From Elusimicrobia bacterium RIFOXYA12_FULL_51_18 (GTDB lineage Bacteria > Elusimicrobiota > Elusimicrobia > Elusimicrobiales > UBA9959), in assembly GCA_001800245.1 (NCBI GenBank), contig MGVA01000028.1, forward strand, positions 118,452-182,451: a DNA stretch of 64,000 nucleotides, written 5' to 3'. The translations under genes and the position numbers were made by a program. This document shows, piece by piece, positions 17,617 through 26,378 of the stretch (positions are counted from its first letter, which is position 1; every line of letters begins with the position of its first letter). The notes under the pieces are model-generated. The model saw nothing but the letters and a program-made list of their open reading frames with translations. It did no database searches and was not told the origin of the DNA.

Positions 17617-18954
17617 TTAAATGTTCTCCCTCAGCGCTTTTTCAAGCCTGAGAATATCTTCTTCGGTCTTGGTTTCGGTGGCGCAGACGAGCAGGGCGCC
17701 CGGGCCCAGGGCGGGGTAAAGATCCTTGAGCGGCAGGCCGATGTCGATGCGTTCTTTGGCCAGCACTTTCTCCCGGAGCCGGGCAGCGTCGCATGAGACG
17801 TTAAGCACGAACTCGTTGAAGAAAGAGCCCTTGAATTTGAGCGCCGCGCCCTTCACTGACGCCAGTTTCCTGGCGGCGAACGCCGCGGCCCCGGCATTGG
17901 CCAGTCCCAGCTCTTTCAGGCCTTCGGGGCCGAGCAGGGCCAGGTAGATAGTCGCGCTTAAAGCGCAGAGGGCTTCGTTGGAACAGATATTCGAGGCGGC
18001 TTTGTCCCGCCGTATGTGCTGTTCGCGTGCCTGGAGCGTGAGTACGAAGCCGCGTTTCCCGTCTTTATCTTTGGTCATGCCGGCTATCCTGCCCGGCATC
18101 TGGCGGACATATTCCTTTTTACAGGCGAAGATCCCCAGGTACGGGCCGCCATAGCTTAAGGGGAGCCCCAGGGCCTGACCTTCTCCTACAGCGAAGTCCG
18201 CGCCGTATTCGCCAGGGGGCGAGAACAGGCCCAGGCTGGCCGGGTCGGCAGCAGCCACTACAAGCGCGCCGGCGGCGTGCGCTGTTTGGGAGATTTTGTG
18301 CGCGTCTTCCATCAGCCCGAAGAAGTTGGGGGTCTGGAAGGCCACGCAGGCTGTGTCGGAGTCCAGCATGGCGGAGAGTTTGTCCGTGTCCATGAGGCCG
18401 TCCTTCTGCGGTATGGTGACGAACTGGTAGTCTTTCGAGTTGGCAAAGTAAGTTTTAAGGGTCTTAAGGTATTGCGGGTTCAGGGTTTCCTGGCATAGTA
18501 CTTTCTTTTTGCCGGTGACGCGCACGGCCGCGCGCACGGCCTCGCCGAAAGCGCTTGCCCCGTCGTACATCGAGGCGTTGGCGCAGTCCATGGCGTAAAG
18601 GGCGCAAACCGAGCTCTGGTATTCATAAATGGTCTGCAGTATGCCCTGGCTGGCTTCGGCCTGGTAAGGGGTATAGGCGGTCAGATATTCGCCCCTGGAG
18701 ATCAGGGCTTTTACCGCCGCCGGGATGTACCGTTCATAAGCGCCGGCGCCCAGGAAGCTCAAGGCCGGCGTGTTGGCCGCGGCTAGATTTTTCATATGCC
18801 TGGCTGTCTGCTGTTCGTCGAGAGAAGTTTCCGGCAGGTCAAAAGCGGGGTACAGATACTTCGCGGGAACTTGTTTTAGCAGCTCCTTGATGGAGGATGC
18901 CCCTATGGTCTTAAGCATTTCCTCCTGGTCTTTTTGTGTTGTTGGGATGAACAT
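17617..18954 (-). CDS. gcvPA: glycine dehydrogenase (decarboxylating) subunit 1, P-protein
   Basis: The N-terminal half of the split P-protein, 445 residues, normal length for bacterial and archaeal GcvPA. Signature segments include FLGAGAYERYIPAAVK, YTPYQAEASQGILQ, NASMYDGASA and the late GQALGLPLSYGGPYLG. The split form is typical of Firmicutes, Thermotogae, archaea and several anaerobic phyla rather than enteric bacteria. Transcribed with gcvH (109 bases upstream) and gcvPB. Confidence 0.96.
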   Translation of the reverse strand: MFIPTTQKDQEEMLKTIGASSIKELLKQVPAKYLYPAFDLPETSLDEQQTARHMKNLAAANTPALSFLGAGAYERYIPAAVKALISRGEYLTAYTPYQAEASQGILQTIYEYQSSVCALYAMDCANASMYDGASAFGEAVRAAVRVTGKKKVLCQETLNPQYLKTLKTYFANSKDYQFVTIPQKDGLMDTDKLSAMLDSDTACVAFQTPNFFGLMEDAHKISQTAHAAGALVVAAADPASLGLFSPPGEYGADFAVGEGQALGLPLSYGGPYLGIFACKKEYVRQMPGRIAGMTKDKDGKRGFVLTLQAREQHIRRDKAASNICSNEALCALSATIYLALLGPEGLKELGLANAGAAAFAARKLASVKGAALKFKGSFFNEFVLNVSCDAARLREKVLAKERIDIGLPLKDLYPALGPGALLVCATETKTEEDILRLEKALRENI

Positions 18955-19063
18955 TGTTGGGAACTCCTGATATAGGGGATGAAATAACCGGCGCCGAGCG
19001 CGGAAAAAGAGCTGGAAATATCAGCCATCTCTCAACTCTGCGTTCCGAGCCCCGCGCTTCTTT

Positions 19064-19453
19064 TTAGTGCGTTGCCTGTTTTACGAAATCCTGGTAGGCG
19101 TTCCAGTCCATCAGGTCCTTTACCTGGTCGGGATTGGAGAGCGTTATCTTGAAAAGCCATGCCTTGTCCATCGGGGATTGGTTTATGAGCGCTGGTTCCT
19201 TGGCGGCTTCTTCGTTTAAGGCCGAGATCTGTCCGGAGACCGGGGCGTAAATGTCAAAGGCGGACTTTACAGATTCCACCACGGCGCAAGGTTTTTCCTT
19301 CTCAACGGCCTGTGCCGGCTTGGGCAGTTCCACGAATACGATATCTCCCATCTCGTGCTGGGCGTGATCGGACAGTCCGACCGTGGCTTCCTGGCCCTGT
19401 ACGAAAATCCATTCGTGGGTCTTGGTATATTTAACTTCTTCCTGTTTAGGCAT
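19064..19453 (-). CDS. gcvH: glycine cleavage system H protein
   Basis: A 129-residue lipoyl carrier. The modified lysine is Lys63 in VVESVKSAFDIYAPVSG. The beta-barrel hallmarks KYTKTHEW, VGLSDHAQHEMGDIVFVELP and the end segment AWLFKITLSN are all present. The length is standard. It shuttles the aminomethyl group between P-protein, GcvT and dihydrolipoyl dehydrogenase. It lies 52 bases after gcvT. Confidence 0.97.
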   Translation of the reverse strand: MPKQEEVKYTKTHEWIFVQGQEATVGLSDHAQHEMGDIVFVELPKPAQAVEKEKPCAVVESVKSAFDIYAPVSGQISALNEEAAKEPALINQSPMDKAWLFKITLSNPDQVKDLMDWNAYQDFVKQATH

Positions 19454-19505
19454 AGTTTTTATCTCCTTGGTAAGTTACCCGGATCGTTGTGTGCGTAAAA
19501 ACAAA

Positions 19506-20624
19506 CTACAATTTGAAGGTGAAAGCCGTGCCTTTGTGGAAGGGCACTTTGCTGACTTCAGCCGGTACCATTTTGCCGTGGATTTCCACTTCCAGAGCTT
19601 CTCCGGGTTTCAGGTTCGGTTCGGACAAGTATCCCACGCCTATCCCTTTCTTCAGGGTGGGTGAATAGGTGGCGCTGGCCAGTTCGCCCAGTTCCTTACC
19701 GCTTTTAAAGATTTTGCAGCCGGTCCGGGGCACGCCGCCGCCCTTGAGCGTTAAACCGGTCAGCTTGCGCGTTATTCCTTCGGTTTTCTGTTTAATTAGA
19801 ATATTTTTGGCGGTGAAATCGCCCTTGTCCAGGCAGACTACCCAGCCGTAATTGGACTCGTAGGTGGTATGGTCGTCATCCACATCAGCCCCGTAGAGCA
19901 GATAGCCGGATTCCAGGCGCAGGGTGTCGCGGGCGCCGAGGCCGCAGGGGACGATGTTATAGGGCTTGCCTAATTCCATCATTTTGTTCCAGATGTCCAC
20001 TATTACGGAATGGGGGGCGGTGATCTCAAAGCCGTCCTCTCCTGTGTAGCCGGTGCGGCTGATGAAGCAGTCTTCTCCGAAAATCTTTTTTTCGACTATG
20101 CCGAAGCGCGGCAATTTAACCGCTTCCGGGGCGAAGATCTCCATCATTTTGGGCACGTTGGGGCCCTGTACCGCCACCATGGAGTAATCGTCGCTCTTGT
20201 TTTCCACTTTAACGTTACTCTTGCCGGCCTTTCCGGAGATCCAGTTGAAATCCTTCGTGCTGGTGGTGGCGTTGACTATCACCAGGTAGCGGTTAAGCGC
20301 CAGGCAGAAGGCTATTATGTCATCCACCAAACCGCCTTTTTCATTCAGCAGATGGGAATAGACGCCTTTGCCGACCGTAGCCTTGCGCAGGTCGTTGGCG
20401 TTGGTTTTCTGCAGAAGCTTGAAGCTGTCCGGACCTGTGACTAAGATCTGGCCCATGTGTGAAACGTCGAAGATCCCCGCGGAATTTCTGACAGCCGCAT
20501 GCTCTTTAAGTATGCCTTCGAACTGTATGGGCAGTTCCCAGCCGTGGAAATCCACCATTTTGCCCCCGGCTTTCCTCATGGTCTCGTTTAAAACTGTCTT
20601 TCTTACAGCAGCAACGGTTGTCAT
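19506..20624 (-). CDS. gcvT: glycine cleavage system aminomethyltransferase (T protein)
   Basis: A 372-residue T-protein. It begins with the family pattern (FHGWELPIQFEGILKEHAAV, then IFDVSHMGQ, the folate-site aspartate region). It also carries RTGYTGEDGFEI and GLGARDTLRLESGYLLYG. It moves the methylene group to tetrahydrofolate and releases ammonia. GGAGGAAAG lies just before the ATG. It is the first gene of the gcvT-gcvH-gcvPA-gcvPB run, separated from xth by a terminator. The leader shows no recognisable glycine riboswitch. Confidence 0.96.
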   Translation of the reverse strand: MTTVAAVRKTVLNETMRKAGGKMVDFHGWELPIQFEGILKEHAAVRNSAGIFDVSHMGQILVTGPDSFKLLQKTNANDLRKATVGKGVYSHLLNEKGGLVDDIIAFCLALNRYLVIVNATTSTKDFNWISGKAGKSNVKVENKSDDYSMVAVQGPNVPKMMEIFAPEAVKLPRFGIVEKKIFGEDCFISRTGYTGEDGFEITAPHSVIVDIWNKMMELGKPYNIVPCGLGARDTLRLESGYLLYGADVDDDHTTYESNYGWVVCLDKGDFTAKNILIKQKTEGITRKLTGLTLKGGGVPRTGCKIFKSGKELGELASATYSPTLKKGIGVGYLSEPNLKPGEALEVEIHGKMVPAEVSKVPFHKGTAFTFKL

Positions 20625-20694
20625 CTTTCCTCCGAGGGCTTTCGTTTATGGATTATTTTGAAATGTTCCGGAAGTCCTATTAATATAATTTAAC

Positions 20695-20723
20695 AAAAAA
20701 AGGCCGCTTGGGCAAGAAACGGC
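20695..20723 (-). terminator. rho-independent terminator after xth
   Basis: Read on the minus strand, GCCGTTT and AAGCGGC pair (7 bp, one G-U) around a seven-base loop and are followed by a run of seven T. It separates the lpdA-xth transcript from gcvT. Confidence 0.75.
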
Positions 20724-20817
20724 GGTATTAATAAACCTTATACCGTTTTAAGATGATAAACCCTAATATTCACCCTAAATCCCTTACCCTATCGGAAAAG
20801 ATCGGCAATCCGCATCC

Positions 20818-20877
20818 GTATAGCGCAAGGGGCGCTTCGCGTTGAATCCGCGCATTGTTGTTGCGGGATTTGGGTTA
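20818..20877 (-). repeat. possible diverged R3 copy after the xth stop codon
   Basis: On the minus strand the xth stop TAA is followed by CCCAAATCCCGCA, nearly identical to the R3 edge found after two other genes (TAACCCGAATCCCGCA at 8162). Further on, CGCGAAGCGC also occurs in R3. The rest is not clearly alignable by eye, so membership is tentative. Confidence 0.35.
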
Positions 20878-21645
20878 TAGATCCAGCTCCACTCCCACGG
20901 GACAGTGATCGGAACCCCGGACTTCCGGAAGAATAAAGGCGTTCTTGATTATTGCCTTGTCTTCCGCGTTTATGAAAAAATAGTCTATCCGCCAACCTAC
21001 GTTCCGTTCCCTGGCGCGGGTCTTATAATCCCACCAGCTGTAGTTGTTTGCGCCGCTGTTGAACATTCTGAAAGTGTCCATCCAGCCTTCGCCGGTTATT
21101 TTGTCCAGCCAGGCGCGCTCTACTGGCATGAAACCGGAATTTTTCTCATTTTCTTTCGGGCGCGATAGATCTATCTCCTTGTGGGCTGTGTTGACGTCCC
21201 CGCAGAAGATGACGGGCTTGCCGGTCGCGCGGAGTTTCTGTATGTGTCCAAAAAAAGTTTCATAGAATTCCAGTTTGTATTTCAGACGCTCCGGTCCCGC
21301 GCCGCCGTTGGGGAAATAGACGTTCAGGAAATAGAGGTTCTTGTATTCCAGGGTTATCACCCGGCCCTCGGAATCGAATCTGTTTTCACCCAGGCCGCAA
21401 ATCACGTTTGTCGGCTCTTTTCTAAAGAAAGCGGCCACCCCGCTATAACCTTTGCGTTCGGCCGGACACCAGCGGGATTGATAACCTTGCAAAGCCAGGT
21501 CCTCCGCTTTCAGTTGTCCCGGCGAGGCTTTGACCTCCTGCAGCCCTACGATCTCCGCCCCGCAGCCGGCCAGGAACTCCCTGAAACCTTTGGCAAGGGC
21601 GGAGCGGTATCCGTTTACGTTCCAGGATAGAATTTTTATTCCCAT
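20875..21645 (-). CDS. xth: exodeoxyribonuclease III
   Basis: A 256-residue AP endonuclease/3'-5' exonuclease of the ExoIII family. Visible catalytic motifs are LSWNVNGYRSAL (Asn), GLQEVKA (metal Glu), NVYFPNGG, FCGDVNTAHKEIDL (Asp/Asn), WRIDYFFIN and the closing GSDHCPVGVEL (Asp-His pair). It cleaves abasic sites in base excision repair. The start lies five bases after lpdA, so it is co-transcribed with it although functionally unrelated. Confidence 0.95.
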   Translation of the reverse strand: MGIKILSWNVNGYRSALAKGFREFLAGCGAEIVGLQEVKASPGQLKAEDLALQGYQSRWCPAERKGYSGVAAFFRKEPTNVICGLGENRFDSEGRVITLEYKNLYFLNVYFPNGGAGPERLKYKLEFYETFFGHIQKLRATGKPVIFCGDVNTAHKEIDLSRPKENEKNSGFMPVERAWLDKITGEGWMDTFRMFNSGANNYSWWDYKTRARERNVGWRIDYFFINAEDKAIIKNAFILPEVRGSDHCPVGVELDL

Positions 21646-21650
21646 ACGGA

Positions 21651-23015
21651 TTATTTGTACAGCGCCTCGTGTATAGCTTCGGCCATGGTCGGGTGCGCGT
21701 AGATGATGCTTTTCAGGTCGGCGCGTTTGAGCTTGAGCTTTACCGCCAGCGCTATGACGTGTATCAGTTCGGTGGCCGGTCCGCCCACTAGCTGCGCGCC
21801 CAGAACCGTTTCGTCCGCCGCGTTAAAGACCAGCTGGGCGAAACCCTCGGTTTCGTCGCAAGCCACGGCCTTGCCTATGCCCGCGTAAAAAGCCCGCGAA
21901 GTTTTTACCGTAAGGCCTTTTGCCTCCGCCTGAGACTTATTCAGCCCCACCGTGCCCACTTCGGGCCAGGAGTAAACGCATTTGGGTACGATATCCGCGT
22001 CAAACGTGTGTTTTGCGCCCATGATATTTTCCGCCGCTATTTCGCCCTGGCGGCTTGCGGAATGCGCCAGCAGGGAAATGCCGTTAATATCTCCAGCCGC
22101 GTATATCTGCGGCGTGGTGGTCTGCATGAATTCGTTCACTTTCACGCCTTTCCTGTCCCACGGCAGGCCCAGCGTTTCAAGGCCCATGCCGGCGAGGTCC
22201 GCCGCGCGGCCCGCACCCACAAGTATTTCATCGGCTTCCAGGTTGGTTCCATCCTCCAGTTCCACAGTTTTGCGGCCGCCGGTTACGGTTATTCTTGAGG
22301 CCTTTTTACCGAAGTGAAATTTTATACCGCGCTTTTCAAATGACGAGCGCACCACGCGCGTCACTTGCGGGTCCTCTCCGGCCAGCAGGTCCGGCAGTAT
22401 TTCAAGCACGCTTACCTGTACGCCTATGGAGTTAAAGAAGCACGCGAATTCAAGGCCTATCACCCCGGCGCCGACTATCAGGAGAGACTTGGGCCTGGCG
22501 GGAAGGTCGAATATGCGGTCGGAATCAGTCAGTTGTCCGGCAAAATCTTTAAAAGGCGGGGGGAATGCCGGACGGGTACCGGCGGCGAGTATGGCGTAGT
22601 CAAATTGCCGCTTTATTTCGCCATGCGGTCCGGTTATGGCCATTTCATTCGGACCGGAGAACGACGCTCTGCCCCGTATAACTTCTATTTTCTTCGCTTG
22701 GAAAAGTTTTTCAAGCGAGGTCCTCAGTTTGGCTATTACCTCCGCGCGGCGGGCCTTTATTTTATCCCAGTCCAGCATGTCGGGAGAGAAATTAACTTCG
22801 GAACCGGCCTTAAGCAATTCGCGCAGCCCTTCAAAGGCGTGAACTCGATGGCCGGTGTCCAGAAAGGCCTTTGAGGGGATACAGCCCCGGTTAAGGCAGG
22901 TGCCGCCGAAGTCCCAGGATTCAACTATGGCCGGCTCGGCGCCCAGTTCCTTGAGGCGCAGCGCGGCGGGATAACCGGCTGGTCCGCTGCCGATAATGAT
23001 GACTTTTTTAGACAT
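21651..23015 (-). CDS. lpdA: dihydrolipoyl dehydrogenase
   Basis: A 454-residue flavoprotein disulfide reductase, the L-protein of the glycine cleavage system. FAD motif GSGPAG at 9-14, redox disulfide Cys40/Cys45 in GGTCLNRGCIPSKAF, NAD motif VGAGVIGLEFA, FAD contact IYAAGDI and the catalytic HPTMAEA near the C-terminus are all intact. It reoxidises dihydrolipoyl-GcvH with NAD+. It is encoded one operon upstream of gcvT. The ribosome site AAGGAG lies before the ATG. Confidence 0.95.
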   Translation of the reverse strand: MSKKVIIIGSGPAGYPAALRLKELGAEPAIVESWDFGGTCLNRGCIPSKAFLDTGHRVHAFEGLRELLKAGSEVNFSPDMLDWDKIKARRAEVIAKLRTSLEKLFQAKKIEVIRGRASFSGPNEMAITGPHGEIKRQFDYAILAAGTRPAFPPPFKDFAGQLTDSDRIFDLPARPKSLLIVGAGVIGLEFACFFNSIGVQVSVLEILPDLLAGEDPQVTRVVRSSFEKRGIKFHFGKKASRITVTGGRKTVELEDGTNLEADEILVGAGRAADLAGMGLETLGLPWDRKGVKVNEFMQTTTPQIYAAGDINGISLLAHSASRQGEIAAENIMGAKHTFDADIVPKCVYSWPEVGTVGLNKSQAEAKGLTVKTSRAFYAGIGKAVACDETEGFAQLVFNAADETVLGAQLVGGPATELIHVIALAVKLKLKRADLKSIIYAHPTMAEAIHEALYK

Positions 23016-23121
23016 TGTTTTCTCCTTCCCTGTCGCACCCCGCGCTTAACACATGCGCGGGGCGGATTACCGCCGGGCTTTATAAGGTGGCGCCCGGTGC
23101 TCCACAAGGAGGGCTCTCGGC

Positions 23122-23172
23122 ACCCCTTCCTGGGGATTTGCCGCAGGGGACACCACATTGTGGTTTCCCCTA
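23122..23172 (+). repeat. partial internal copy of repeat R2
   Basis: ACCCCTTCCTGGGGATTTG and the following CACCACATTGTGGTTTCCCC match the interior of the complete R2 element at 24502-24552, with about one change every six to eight bases and a two-base gap. The terminal inverted repeats are absent. It lies between lpdA and the AsmA-like gene. Confidence 0.7.
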
Positions 23173-23191
23173 CCCTCCGTTTCATCGTCGC

Positions 23192-24436
23192 TTACTCACT
23201 GCGCTCTTTCTTAGTTGTATCATCCTGAACTTCCAATATTGGGAATATTTTAAGCAGGGAAGCGTTGATGCCGCGGATGGCTTCCGTAAGTTTGCGGTTC
23301 AGGGTTACTGACATGGCCGGCAGTATATCGGGGCGGTCCATGGGGCCTTTAGCCGTGAGATCAAGACGGTTGTCTCCTATCTGCGCCGCGAAACGTATAT
23401 TCACCGTGCGGGCCGGCCCGTTGAGTTCATACTCGTTCTTCAGATTCAGGAAATTGGTGTTCAGGTCCAGCCGTTTAACGAATAGGACGCCGTTATTCAG
23501 GGTGAAGTCAAGCGTCAGCTCGTCCATCTCTATATCTTCAACCCGCGGGGTCGCTTTGCCTATCACCGAGGAGAGCAATTCCATCGCGGAGTTAACCGAT
23601 TGTTTTACGGCGCCGCTCTGGGCGGGGATGAAAAGGCCCTCGGCTTTGAGTCCGGCGGTATAATTCTTCTCCCGCGCCGGTTTGTCGATATTGAAGATCT
23701 CCCAGCTCAGCGAAGTTTTTTTTATGGTGGCCGCGCCGAGGGCCGCGCCGGTGAATTGGACATCTCCGAACGCGGCGGTAAGCCCGGAGTACTCGAAGTT
23801 AAGATCGGTTTTGAAAGAAGTTCTAGCCGTCAGGAGCTGGCCGTTCAGGATGGTTTTTACGTCTCCGTTCAGTTTTAGTTCGAAGTTCCCGGCCAGGGCG
23901 GAGTAATGCAGTAGCGTGATATCCGCGTTCTCGATGGCGATAGATCTGCCGGAGGAGCCGATATCCACTTCCAGTTTCGCGCCCGTGACGCTCAGTTTTC
24001 TGGCGTTCCAGGTTATATGGAGGCCTTTTGAGGTTCTGGGTAAAAGCGCCAGTAGGTCGTCAAAATCCCATTTGCCGCCGGCCTCCCTGGCCTTTATCAC
24101 TGGATCCGTAAGTTCCACATTGGAGAAATACAACCGGTTGCGCATTAGTTGCGCAATTTCCGGCCGGATGATGGCCCGGCGGGCGCAGAAAAAGATCCCT
24201 TTTGAAAAATCAGGCGCGCGGGAAACGCAGGGTTCGTATATCACCACGCCCTTCAGGGGCGAGAACGCGATCCTTTTGAATTTTATCTGTCGGCCCAGTT
24301 TTTTTCCGGTTTGGAGATTAATCCGGCTTATAAGGTATTCGGAAAATTTTTTGTACTTCACATAGGCGAAGACGCCCGAGCTCAGTCCGAAGGCCAGAAG
24401 CAGGATCACCATTATCTTGAACCGGAATATGTTCAT
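23192..24436 (-). CDS. second AsmA-like envelope protein
   Basis: About 414 residues starting at the internal ATG at 24436 (MNIFRFKIMVILLLAFGLSS), which gives a proper membrane helix. A longer frame extends upstream only because it reads into repeat R2. The periplasmic part has the AsmA/DUF748 pattern: KKLGRQIKFKRIAFSPLKGVVIYE, then repeated beta-strand segments with VELTDPVIKAREAGGKWDFDDLL. Likely role in envelope lipid transport or homeostasis. The 11 bases between the start and R2 hold no ribosome site, so insertion of R2 may have changed expression. The last codons may also be repeat-derived. Confidence 0.72.
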   Translation of the reverse strand: MNIFRFKIMVILLLAFGLSSGVFAYVKYKKFSEYLISRINLQTGKKLGRQIKFKRIAFSPLKGVVIYEPCVSRAPDFSKGIFFCARRAIIRPEIAQLMRNRLYFSNVELTDPVIKAREAGGKWDFDDLLALLPRTSKGLHITWNARKLSVTGAKLEVDIGSSGRSIAIENADITLLHYSALAGNFELKLNGDVKTILNGQLLTARTSFKTDLNFEYSGLTAAFGDVQFTGAALGAATIKKTSLSWEIFNIDKPAREKNYTAGLKAEGLFIPAQSGAVKQSVNSAMELLSSVIGKATPRVEDIEMDELTLDFTLNNGVLFVKRLDLNTNFLNLKNEYELNGPARTVNIRFAAQIGDNRLDLTAKGPMDRPDILPAMSVTLNRKLTEAIRGINASLLKIFPILEVQDDTTKKERSE

Positions 24437-24447
24437 GTTGTAAGCCG

Positions 24448-24672
24448 CTAGGAGCCTGTCCGACATAAACAATTTCGTCTGCAATTGCCGCTTTTTGCGG
24501 GACCCCTTCCGGGATTTACCCACAGGTGGACACCGCATTGCGGTTTCCCCTACTGCGCCTTCGCACCACTCAACTTACAGGTTCATTGGAGCCTGCTCGT
24601 TTCGCGTTGCTTCGGCTCGGCTTCAAAATCGACAATTTCGACATGAAAGCCTTATGTCGGACAGGCTCCTAG
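24448..24672. mobile_element. R2, complete 225-bp MITE-like element
   Basis: A non-coding element with perfect 21-bp terminal inverted repeats, starting CTAGGAGCCTGTCCGACATA at 24448 and ending with its complement at 24672. Both ends begin with CTAG, which may be a 4-bp target duplication or part of the element. Partial relatives occur at 23122-23172 and, inverted and decayed, at 32765-32932. No transposase is encoded. It lies 11 bases from the start of the AsmA-like gene. Confidence 0.82.
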
Positions 24673-24774
24673 TCGGCGATACGCGTTATTACCTGTATGC
24701 CGACAGGCCGGCGGCGCAACTACAGGCTAAATTATAGCCAAATTTTGTCTCTGATGAAATTTTTCGGGAAGGGG

Positions 24775-25569
24775 TTAAAACCGCTGTTCAAGCTCGGTGG
24801 CCGTTTTTGCCACAATGGGAACCTTGGAACTTTTCGCGGCCTGGATCACTTCGGCCGCCTCCTTTGCCGCCGGGGAGGACAAAGCCCCCCGGCCCGCCTT
24901 AAGCGCCTCTTCCAAAAACCGTTCCGTTTGCTTCAAAGCCATCAGACTTGGATAAGCCAGTGTTACCTCGTTGCCCAGAGCACGGTGGTCATCTTCCGCT
25001 TTTATCTCTTTGGAGCAATCGGCCAGGCTCAGGCACGCGGGTTCGCTCACCACTTCACGCAGGAACGTCCAGTCCTCAGCGGATTTCAGGTTCCGCCCTA
25101 GAAGGTAAATTATCGTCCCGCGCTCATTGTGATTTTCCGACGGCATCCGCCGGTATTCCCGGCGGAAAAGACGTTTGGTTTCCGGGGAGAGATCATTGAA
25201 ATCGCTATCCAGCCTGGCATCGTTGTCGTCTTTCGACTCAAGAATGTTTTCAAGCGTCCTGAGTTTTATCAGCGGTTCGGTTTCGTGTTTTTTGGTCTGC
25301 GGCTCCGGTCCCGTCATCTGTACAGCCTGTCCCGGAGCTTTTGCGCTGTCTGCCTTAGTCCCGGATGTGAATTCCGGAGGCGTTGTTTCCGGCCCGCTTA
25401 TCAAAGAGGTTTTATGCCATACTTCTGATTTAGTTTTAAGAGTAGGCGCGGGGAGCGCGGAAGCCCCCACGTTTTCCGAATGTCCGGTTGTAAAGAAGGA
25501 ATCCGCTATCAGCCGGATAAAGAGTGACAAGGCGGCAAGCGCGCCGGCGGCTAAAACGACTTTTTTCAT
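24775..25569 (-). CDS. membrane-anchored protein of unknown function
   Basis: A 264-residue protein with an N-terminal hydrophobic anchor (about 5-22) and a long low-complexity linker rich in Pro, Thr, Ser and Lys (to about residue 90). A helical domain follows (LRTLENILESKDDND, FRREYRRMPSENHNERGTIIYLLGRN) resembling HEAT-like or TPR-like helices, without a clear family. The start overlaps the stop of the upstream HExxH gene by four bases (ATGA). The two are likely made together and act in the periplasm. Confidence 0.6.
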   Translation of the reverse strand: MKKVVLAAGALAALSLFIRLIADSFFTTGHSENVGASALPAPTLKTKSEVWHKTSLISGPETTPPEFTSGTKADSAKAPGQAVQMTGPEPQTKKHETEPLIKLRTLENILESKDDNDARLDSDFNDLSPETKRLFRREYRRMPSENHNERGTIIYLLGRNLKSAEDWTFLREVVSEPACLSLADCSKEIKAEDDHRALGNEVTLAYPSLMALKQTERFLEEALKAGRGALSSPAAKEAAEVIQAAKSSKVPIVAKTATELEQRF

Positions 25570-26378
25570 TTATACAAATCTTCCCGTATAGCTTTTTTGG
25601 CGCCCGGATCGATTATACGTTTAAACTGGTCGTCCGCGTAAATACCGGCGTCCATACGTACCTTGTCCGTGCAGGTTGAACAGAATTTCTGTATATTCTT
25701 GAGCATTATCATAGATGAACCATAGGAGCCGAACGGCGTCCTGTCGCAAGCGCCTTCGCCCGCGAGCGAAGAGCCGGTCCAGATGCTTTGCATATTCTGT
25801 CCGTTTTCATCCGTGAAAGGAGTCGGACAGGTGGCGTGACTCCAATTACCGTTATTCGATTCCGTGTGCCGGGTTTCGTGAAAAACGACCATTATTCTGG
25901 CTATCTGCGGATGGCTAAACTTTATATAGTTCTGCGTCAGCCACATTTTTGAGGAGTCGTAAAATGGGATAACGCAGGCTACCGCTATGGGGCTTCCGCA
26001 GTCGTCCATGCCGATCCCCTTGATCCGGGTATTAAAAAAACGCGTATAATCCGAACCATCCACCTGCCCAAAGATCTTTTTGTGAAGATTGGAGACCGAG
26101 GTTCCCTTAACGGATTGGATAAAGGCCAGGTCTTTGCGGGTCTGCGTCTGGATTTTAACCGGCACATCCGAATCGAAGGTGAAAGTGAAATCTTTGAAAA
26201 GTCCCGGAATATCCAACTTGTAAGGCGCCGCGGGTACGGGTGCGCCGGAGGAAATCTTGCCCGCCTGGTTCATCATCTTTCGCGAATTGATTGCCTGCGT
26301 AAAATCCACATCCTGGGCCCAGGAAACGGCGGTTACCGTAAACAGAACCGCCGCCAGCCCGATGAGTTTTTTTATCAT
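25566..26378 (-). CDS. secreted protein with a HExxH zinc-protease motif, unknown family
   Basis: A 270-residue protein with a clear signal peptide (cleavage near Ala21). In the middle stands VVFHETRHTES, a HExxH zinc-binding motif (His167, Glu168, His171) in a hydrophobic helix. Several cysteines (DDCGSP, VACVIPF, ATCPTP, GACDRTP, FCSTC) could form disulfides. A GEGACDRTPFG segment about 45 residues later might bring a third ligand. A periplasmic or extracellular metallopeptidase is likely, but no family can be named. GGAG lies before the ATG. Confidence 0.62.
   Translation of the reverse strand: MIKKLIGLAAVLFTVTAVSWAQDVDFTQAINSRKMMNQAGKISSGAPVPAAPYKLDIPGLFKDFTFTFDSDVPVKIQTQTRKDLAFIQSVKGTSVSNLHKKIFGQVDGSDYTRFFNTRIKGIGMDDCGSPIAVACVIPFYDSSKMWLTQNYIKFSHPQIARIMVVFHETRHTESNNGNWSHATCPTPFTDENGQNMQSIWTGSSLAGEGACDRTPFGSYGSSMIMLKNIQKFCSTCTDKVRMDAGIYADDQFKRIIDPGAKKAIREDLYK

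Noticed and set aside
20625-20694. Glycine riboswitch upstream of gcvT
   Set aside because: The leader is short, AT-rich and lacks the paired aptamer motifs.
24437-24538. Longer N-terminus of the AsmA-like protein
   Set aside because: These codons lie in the R2 element; the ATG at 24436 gives a proper membrane anchor.
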